Source: Bryoerythrophyllum caledonicum (Eukaryota; Streptophyta; Bryopsida; Pottiales; Pottiaceae). Taken from it: DNA of 64,000 nucleotides. The stretch covers positions 9,488,501-9,552,500 of the forward strand of contig OZ020517.1 of the NCBI GenBank assembly GCA_963971425.1. The letters run 5' to 3'. The notes below the pieces were generated by a model. That model saw only the letters and a list, made by a program, of their open reading frames with translations, was not told the origin of the DNA and ran no database searches. This document shows, piece after piece, positions 56,540 to 64,000 of this stretch. A program made the position numbers and the translations under genes. Each line of letters starts with the position of its first letter. The stretch's first letter is position 1.

Positions 56540-59500
56540 ATTTAAAATCTCAAGTCCGGTCGAATCAACAAAAAAAATAATACAAAGATATAGAAGAGTC
56601 TGAAAGAAATGAACACCAAGCGTAGGAAGCGGAATGCACCACAAGGCAAATACTCAGCACAAAGCGAAAGCAAAGGAAGGGAAATCCATGAGGCACAAGA
56701 AGTGACACCCACACAAACAAAAAAGAATTGAGCCACCCATGCGAAGTGAGGGACAAAGTACCAAAGGCAATCAGATTCTAACCAGAAAAAAAAGGCAGTT
56801 GTCTCAAGGGGGAGACAGTAACGCTAAGAGCATGCGACTAGGGCTAAACTTGTGAAAAGAACAACCGGCCACGAGCACCCGAAGATGCTATGTGCTCAAA
56901 AGATGCCCCCTGCTCCAATGCACTCCATCGCCGAGCACAACAAATCAACTCTCTAATTTCAGAACAAACTAGCGTCTCCCTCGAGGAGAACGGAGAAGCA
57001 CCAGTAAGAGAACCAACTATGGCTGAGCTGCCATCTTCATGCATGTGCTTTCAAAGAGAGGTTTTTTCAAGCCCCACTCCCCATTAATGTCTCCTGTGGT
57101 TGCATATTTTGTATGTTAGTTTCCCCCCATTTTTGGCATTTTCACTTGCCATACCTTTGTTAAATTAAATAAATCCAAACTTGATCCTAGGCTACATGAG
57201 GTTGTAATGGTGAAGATTGATAATTTTGCATAGTGTAGAAAATAATCATGTTATGATAAGAACTTAGAGTGTTGACCCTGTAAAATTGAGGTGCAAAAAG
57301 ACCATTGAACATGATTTAAATTATATAATCTTCCAATTTTTGTGGTAAAATATTGCATATAATATTTGATATGTAGTACATAGTAAGATTCTATGCTTAG
57401 AAGTAGATATGAGATCATATTTTAGGATGTGTCATAGAAAAAATCTTAATAATAGTTTTGAAGTTTTTGTTTTTTTCATGAACATAGTTGTGTTCCTTCA
57501 GGGATTAAGGTAGGACAATCCAAAGCACAACCCTCTCCAAATTGCAATGTAGACCTACCCAAATCAATGAGTTATGTCATGAAATTCAATCAATGCAAGT
57601 TTCAAAGAATTGTAACCAGAATTATTCTACAGTGGCAAGTGGTCATTAAGTTGCATAGTTTTGGGTCACTCTACAATACGTGAGCTTGTCATTGGTGGCC
57701 TTGCTCGGAAGTTCTTAACAAGCTTGAGTACTTGTGGATCACTCATGTATTGGTCACATTTAACATGGCTTTTGTCTTTTACTTACAATCAGTTTCTATC
57801 ATTGGCCAAGAAAGAAGGGGGCTACAAAATTTGGAATCAACCCATGACAAGTACCACATTCTTCACAATACAATTCAAGGCCATGATGTTTTCAGAGCAT
57901 TTTAATTTTTGTATTGATATAGCACCTTTGTGATTAATCCTTAAAGGTCAAAAAACCACATTTGTGCTACAACATGATGTTTTATATGTATTTGACATAC
58001 AAGGTTGTAAGTATTGATACCATAGTTACAAAAATTGTGTTTGTCTTACATGGCAAATCAAATTTAGATCATTGTTGCACCTCCTCCATGTTTGAAAAGT
58101 TGCAAAATGCTTGTGTACAATGTCGTATTTGAACATGACAAGGTTTAAATATTGAAATGATCTTGGAAATGAAAGATGTTAGTTGAAGAATCTCCAATCA
58201 AGAGGTGTATGTCTTGCTAAATTTTAATAATTTTTTGGTATGCTAAGAGTAAAATATGGGACCATACACATAGTTTGTTTTTTGTTTTTATGACACAAGC
58301 AAAGGTTACCTTCACTGCAAGAGGGAAATAAATACACATAGTTTCCAATAGACCCTTTGATATCAATGTGGCACCTTTCAGATTAACTTTGAAAATTGTT
58401 CGTTGAGCTTGCTGACTAATTCTTCATCTCTCTAGATTGTCCCTTTTGACATGCAATGTGATGTTAGACCCTGATTTGGCTTAAAAGTACTACTGTTGTG
58501 GGTCGCTCCACCTTAAGCCAGAATATAAGCCCCAAGCAATCCCAACTGCCAGCCTTTTTGGCAACTACCTATTGATCTGTTGAACAACTACCCAGCCTCA
58601 TCACCACTTTGGTATATACTATTCGGTGATAAATATATGTTAAGGATATGCAAATCAAAGCCCTTTTGATAAGGAAGCCAGGCTTGGCACCCAGCAATGC
58701 AAGTCTATCGCCTTCCTCGAATCTGGATGGATAGATCAAACTTCACGTCCAACTTTACCCAAACTTTTGGGTCATGACCGCTGCACGCCACCTTCCAAGC
58801 AACTTCGGAATCTTTACAAAAAAATCAATGTGCTCCTACACCTTCATGTTGATAACACCTTGTGAAATTTAAGATAAGCCCCCCTAAAACCGACAAGTTA
58901 AGGAATGTGCATATATGGAGGGAGGAGATAATTATACTATTAGTTTTCAGTGATAGCAAATAAAATTCCAATTCCAACCCAAGTGATTTCATATTTTTTC
59001 GATGAAAATTAAATTAGTTATGAATTTTCAAACTGTGTAGCCAATTTTAGTGGGTGGCCAACACTAGGTACCCTCCATAACCAACTACCAAAAGTAAGGG
59101 TCATGACTAATAGCAAACCTCCATTAGGAGCTGAGTTGGTGGTAATGGGATGGATATACTCCAATTTAATAGGCGTTGGCTATGGATTTTTGTTGGTTAT
59201 GGGGAGGCTTACCTTAGACCATATCGTGCACAACCTCTCCTCCTTACACTTACATTGTTACATTATATTGTATAATGTACAACCACTCTCCATTTCGACG
59301 CAAATTTGTTTAGTATCATGAAAAGAGATGTCATGCATTTCCAAGCTACATCTCTGCCCTAAAATGAAGGGGGTTGTACATGATATTGTTTACATTATTT
59401 GGAAGATGGAATAGGATGACTGTAGGGCTTTCTATCACATTTTCTATCACATTTTCTATCACATTTTCTATCACACCAGGTCCTTGTTTGGTCATCTTAT

Positions 59501-59905
59501 ACCATCTTTGTAGGAGTGTGAATGTCATGTGTTCAACCGTAATGTTCATATTATACTTTATTTTATGGAGAATGTGTCATGGAATGATCTGCTCATGGTT
59601 CTCCCTCGCTGTGGGATTGCAAGTTAGATATGGTCCCAAAAAGCTGGCAAAAGCTGCTCTCCAAATCTCTGCTCATATGTGAGCCCCCTAGATCAAGTCA
59701 GAGAATTAGCCCGATTAGCGTCATCCACATGGCACGGATTACGAAACTGGCTGCAAATCCACATGAGGTCACGTCGTCTTACAGTTATCCACGTGGGTTG
59801 TAAGTACTCTTCCCTGGCAAATATTTGGCTCAGTGATCTAATTACACAAGCCTCAAGGTCAGGCGATCAATCTAAGGTAATGTCATGTGCCTGAAATTCA
59901 ACTCT
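56540..59905. other. No gene recognised
   Basis: AT-rich with a GC-richer patch at 56830-57080. Frames on both strands there, and a 90-codon frame at 57661-57933, show no known motif. Isolated TTAA-family ends may lie at about 57500 and 57940. A 12-bp tandem repeat is listed separately. Confidence 0.35.
59431..59475. repeat. 12-bp tandem repeat
   Basis: TCTATCACATTT repeated 3.75 times. Because the unit is a multiple of three, both strands stay open across it, which explains repeated peptides in that region. Confidence 0.9.
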
Positions 59906-59912
59906 TTAACCC

Positions 59913-60360
59913 TTAACCCTTAAACGTCAGTCGTGAACCGTGTATACTGGGACGTATTTTACTCTGTAGAATACCAAGAAAGTACTAAAGTCTTGCAAGA
60001 CTTACACCTTTTGATTGCAGATTCTTCAATTAACATCTTTCATTTGGAGGTCATTTCAATATCTCAACCCTATCATGTTCAAATACGACATTCTACCTGT
60101 ACAATATTGTGGCCACCAGCGGCACCTTCTGACGTTCAAGGGTTAAACGTCAGTCGGGAACCATATATACATGCACGTATTTACTCTGTAGAATACAAAA
60201 ATGAATTAGAGTTTAGCAAGACTTACACCTTTGGATTAAAGATTCTTAACATGTTTCAGTTGGAGGTCACTTCAATATCTGAACCTTATCATGTTCAAAC
60301 ACCATATAACATGTAGAATATCGTGGCCACTAGTGGCACCTTGTGACTTTTAAGGATTGA
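59913..60360 (+). mobile_element. Two head-to-tail short TTAA elements sharing one TTAA
   Basis: Unit 1 (59913-60146) starts TTAACCCTTAAACGTCAG and ends CTGACGTTCAAGGGTTAA. Unit 2 (60143-60360) starts at the same TTAA and ends GTGACTTTTAAGGATTGA. The units are direct repeats with shared GAATACMAARAATGA-like, CATTTGGAGGTCA and CTATCATGTTCAAA blocks. Non-coding. Confidence 0.65.
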
Positions 60361-62699
60361 GACCTAATGTCTGTTTTGGATTCATTTGGACACGTTAACC
60401 TTTGAACCAAGCGCAATAGGCCACCTCGAAGGGAGATTGGAGGAAAGTTTAAAGACATAGTATGATGAGCATCTAACAGGACCAACGCCACGAAAATTGA
60501 AACAGACATAGGCAAACTACAATGATTTTTGTGAAGTGGGATCACGATAAAGTGTACCAGTCGTGTTGATAATGTTTTGCATAATTTCTTACACTCATAG
60601 ATTTCGATAGGGCTTGTGAACTCGAGGGTTGATAAAATTCAAAATTTGTACATGTTGTCAAAGAAAGAAAGAAGAACTCCGTTCTTTCATTGAATAAACT
60701 CGAGAACCACAAACCAAATATCTAGAGTATTTGACAAAATTCAAATCTATCTCGGCTCTTTAAAACAATTATTCTATTCTACAAATTCATGGAGCCAAAA
60801 GTGAAATATGTGCACATTTTATTTGGATGATCTCTAGACATTGATATAGTAACGGGAACAGACAGACACTCTATTCATGCGGTCTCTTCCTAGTAGTATG
60901 CTAAATATGACATTTAGTTTATCCACACTATATGATTCGGAAGTGCTATAATTTTTTAACTTTGGACAAAGATTTTTACCAAGAGCACATCCATCAGACC
61001 TACTCAAAGTCCGGATCATTGTAAACGTAGTTGGTAAAAATATTCATCAAGAGTAAAGACTCATAGCATATATAAATCAACTACACCCAACACTCAATAG
61101 AATGTGGACTAGAGTAATTCGAGTTTCTATACTAGTTGGAAATTTACATCCAATTGGCGACTGACACACACTTACTTGAAAACAAGTAGCCAATCAAATT
61201 TTGAGAAGCATGTGCTTGATAAAAATTAGTGTGTCTGATCCACATCAATTATTAACGCACACTATATTCAGTGTTTGGTGTAGTGTGGGTACACAAAATG
61301 TCTTATTTAGAGTACTGGATGATCTCTCACATGGGAGGTCAATACAATATGATATTGTTTGATGGTACTTGGAATTTGATTTTTCGGAGAACAAATTATT
61401 GTTTGATGATCCTTGGAGACAGACACAAAAACAAATGAAGGTGTACTTCGGTACGCACACAAGGAAAGGTTCGTCAAGGAAAGGTAATGAGAAAAGGGAA
61501 GATACTTACATCTTTTATGCCTTCCTCCAACTCCACAGTGAATTGGTTTTTATTGGTGGGCTTTTTAGGACATGAATTCTCAATGTCAGAGAACACTGCT
61601 TGTTTGATGTAACTCAAGGCACACACTCCAATGCAAACAATCTCGTAATATAGCCTCAAAGTCTTGTTCATCATTGGACCATTAAAATTTGCAACTAACA
61701 TTTGCCAAAAAAATTCGGGTGTCATCCTTGGTCCCACTTGATGCTGCACCATCCCAGCCCGAATGTCTGCAAATTCCATGCTATTTGTGTTGGGCATGTA
61801 TGCATTTTAATTTATAGATGTTTGAGAAACGGTTTGAAGGATCCACAGGTAAAAAGCCGATGTTCCACTTCACCGCACATGATGGGACCTGTAAAATGAC
61901 CTCTGATAATAATAGAGTCAACTGCCCGAGGCAGTTACAGATAAAATCGGCTTCCGGGTTAAATATGATGTTGATTTTCTTTAAAAGATTCAGGATATCT
62001 AAATACAGCACCTGATTTGCATTGGCTGCGTGCTAATTAAAGTCTTGACATGAGGGGCATGGTGGCCTTTGCTGTACTGATACATCAGGGTAGATTTTTT
62101 ATTTAAATTTTTTTGTTTTTCTCTGGTATTTGTTTTGTTTTTTTGTTTTGTTTTTTTGTTTTGTTTTTTTGTTCTATTTTTTCCCTCTCCGTGTCGTTGT
62201 GTTTCACACTACCTTATACGGGATTTTATTTGGTTGCACCGTATCTTCAGATCATGGAGTATTATGTTATACATCCTTTGTGATTGACCAAAGTTTGATT
62301 TTCTCCCAAGATAAGGAGCAAGAAAATGAAAGAATTTTGAGGGTCAATGTAAGAATTCCCAGTCACCTACTTGAACCCCAAATGAGCAGTGTGTTTCTAA
62401 ATAGTGTAAGAACTCCAACCGAATAGTGGGTTTGAAAACAAGAATTCAACAGGATCTCATGAAAGGTGAAGTTAGTAGATTCCACGAGAAGAATATGGCC
62501 AAAACCTGAGAATCTTTGAATGGGAATGCCATGCATAATGTGGTTCAATTGCGACACTTGTCTAGTGCCGATGAAAACCATGTAAAATGCCCATGGTTGC
62601 CAGAAGGTGATCATTGTTGGCACCTGTTGGTTTGCGGGAACATGCTTTATACGGAATGTGGCAGGTTCCAAATGCATAACAGGATGCCCATGCTATGTA
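60361..62699. other. Unidentified; possible decayed coding sequence on the minus strand
   Basis: Minus-strand frames at 61474-61797 (107 codons), 61781-62011 and 62363-62677 have protein-like composition but no motif I recognise, and plus-strand frames over the same DNA are similarly open. They could be exons of an unknown or decayed gene. 62110-62180 is a T-rich repeat (GTTTTGTTTTTTT units). Confidence 0.25.
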
Positions 62700-63098
62700 A
62701 GGTTGGATGACCTATAACCACCAACTTAAGCTTGCTGACCTATTTATAGCATTTGTATACTTGGTAAGACATTTTTTGGGAATTCAAAATAGGATTTTAT
62801 GAATATTGCAATTGTCGTGACCATTTATTTCTTCATATTGAAATTGCTGCAAATTTTCAAAGTGGATAGTAAGCCGTGACCCATTCCTCGACTTACCAAA
62901 CCCTCTATTTCCACACTAAGTTGTACCAATAACCACTTCAGCATTGACTAAAAACCGGCAGCTTTGAACCAATCATGAACTAACACCCAATCATATGTGA
63001 CTTCCTAAAATTTCGGAAATGGGGTGGGTCTGTGGTGGTTTTAGTCCACTTTACCTTGTCCATTATGGGGTTCGTGGTGGTTATAGGTCATCCAATCT
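62700..63098. mobile_element. TA-flanked MITE, 399 bp
   Basis: TA at 62698-62699 and 63099-63100 flanks inverted ends AGGTTGGATGACCTATAACC and AGATTGGATGACCTATAACC. The TA duplication suggests a Tc1/mariner-type helper, but the ends differ from the CAGTGGGG element at 53468. Non-coding. Confidence 0.65.
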
Positions 63099-63100
63099 TA

Positions 63101-64000
63101 ATTTCGTGCAAATGCATTCACATAAGGTAGATGACCTGTTTCCGATCATGCCCCCAATCACGCAGTATAGGGCGACCTATTTCTGTGAAATAGCTTGCAT
63201 TATTTTCGAATTCATTCGTCAACGGTGACGGAAACATGTTTCTAGGATGACAGGATGTTGGTTTCCTCTTAATATGAAATGGTTGGCGCCAAGAATGGAA
63301 TACATCATGTGCATAATCTGGAATGGGCGGCGTCAGAGTTGACGATCTAACTTTGGGCGTGCAAGATTTGGCGTGAGAGTGGTTGAGCATGACAGAACAA
63401 AATTATCAAAATCACTTCCCGAAATTAATGGTAATCTAGCCACTTCTGAGTAAAATATCAAGATCCAGATCTTGGTAGTAAGTGAATAAGAGAGCGACAA
63501 TGGGGCGCCCTGCAGTCAAGCCACATCTTCCACACAACATTGAAGCTTTGACTCTCAACCACTTAGCATTGAATGGATTTGTATTTAGAAATTTTAGTGC
63601 AGGAGTGCCTTTCAACGTTGCAGCATGGCACCTTAGAGTTTTACTAGAAACGAGCAGTCTCAGGAGAGTGATCACATGCTAGTTACTGATGAGGAGAACG
63701 ATGAGGACTTTGCTCCCAACCGAGAGATTGGTGACGATTTAGGAGTGTTGGAAGGAGACAATAGCCAGAGTGATGAGGATACTCCCACCGAAGAGCGCCA
63801 GTTCGACTACACACCGTTGCAGGCAGTCCATGAACTGGGAGATTCATGGAGGGCTCAAGCTGCATTATCGTAGGGCTTGGGGGCAGGCAGAGCGTGGGCT
63901 TCTGGGGCAAGGTGCAGCACTCCAAGGCCACGCAGGGCAACAAATAAGGCTTCGGCGGCATACAACAGGGTCGATGTTTCACTCCGAGGGGTGTATCCGT
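63101..64000. other. Window edge, unidentified open frames
   Basis: A minus-strand frame at 63118-63390 and plus-strand frames at 63482-63682 and 63676-63873 (very acidic, many Asp/Glu) are somewhat GC-richer than the neighbourhood. None matches a family I know. A gene or element may continue beyond the window. Confidence 0.25.

Noticed and set aside
61474-62677. Multi-exon gene on the minus strand
   Set aside because: Frames are protein-like but unrecognised, the opposite strand is equally open, and convincing splice sites linking them were not found.

Overview
The window looks like nuclear DNA from a land plant (or close streptophyte) with a large, repeat-rich genome. The one recognisable host gene is an intact YUCCA-type flavin monooxygenase, the plant auxin-biosynthesis enzyme. 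It has three exons on the minus strand at 13.3-15.0 kb and is GC-rich, while its surroundings are AT-rich. I cannot name the species. I see no tRNA gene, rRNA gene, CRISPR array or bacterial-style operon.

Layout. 0.9-6.3 kb: a decayed Ty3/gypsy retrotransposon (protease, split reverse transcriptase, integrase) broken by a tRNA-derived SINE and an unclassified insertion. 7-12 kb: small DNA transposons. 13.3-15.3 kb: the YUCCA gene with its TATA box and an upstream ORF. 15.9-26 kb: many small elements. 28.3-38.6 kb: a long decayed LINE (copy 1). 42.8-48.5 kb: more small elements and a fold-back element. 48.56-52.72 kb: a 5'-truncated relative of the LINE (copy 2), inserted in a small DNA transposon. 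53.47-55.99 kb: a Tc1/mariner element with very long terminal inverted repeats. The remainder is mostly unclassified AT-rich sequence, with a tandem pair of TTAA elements and a TA-flanked MITE.

The most unusual object is the LINE. Combining both copies, its second ORF reads: a 2A-like motif (GDIETNPGP), an APE-type endonuclease, a reverse transcriptase, a C4-H cysteine cluster, a domain resembling the methyltransferase fold of the PCIF1/CAPAM mRNA-cap family (without the NPPF catalytic motif), an RNase H with all four acidic residues, and a zinc knuckle followed by a candidate PD-(D/E)xK nuclease. An APE-plus-restriction-like pair recalls the Dualen/RandI class. The 2A motif and the PCIF1-like module in one plant LINE look novel to me. 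Its 3' tail forms a hairpin with compensatory stem changes, followed by TTC-like repeats, and the tail alone occurs at four other sites.

The small elements fall into families: TTAA-flanked elements with CCCCTAAAGG-like ends (piggyBac-like by termini only), TAA/TTA-flanked PIF/Harbinger-like MITEs, and TA-flanked elements. Their nesting gives a relative history: LINE copy 1 was hit by a Harbinger-like MITE, and a TTAA element was hit by LINE copy 2 with an apparent target duplication of about 245 bp. All domain assignments come from motifs read by eye.
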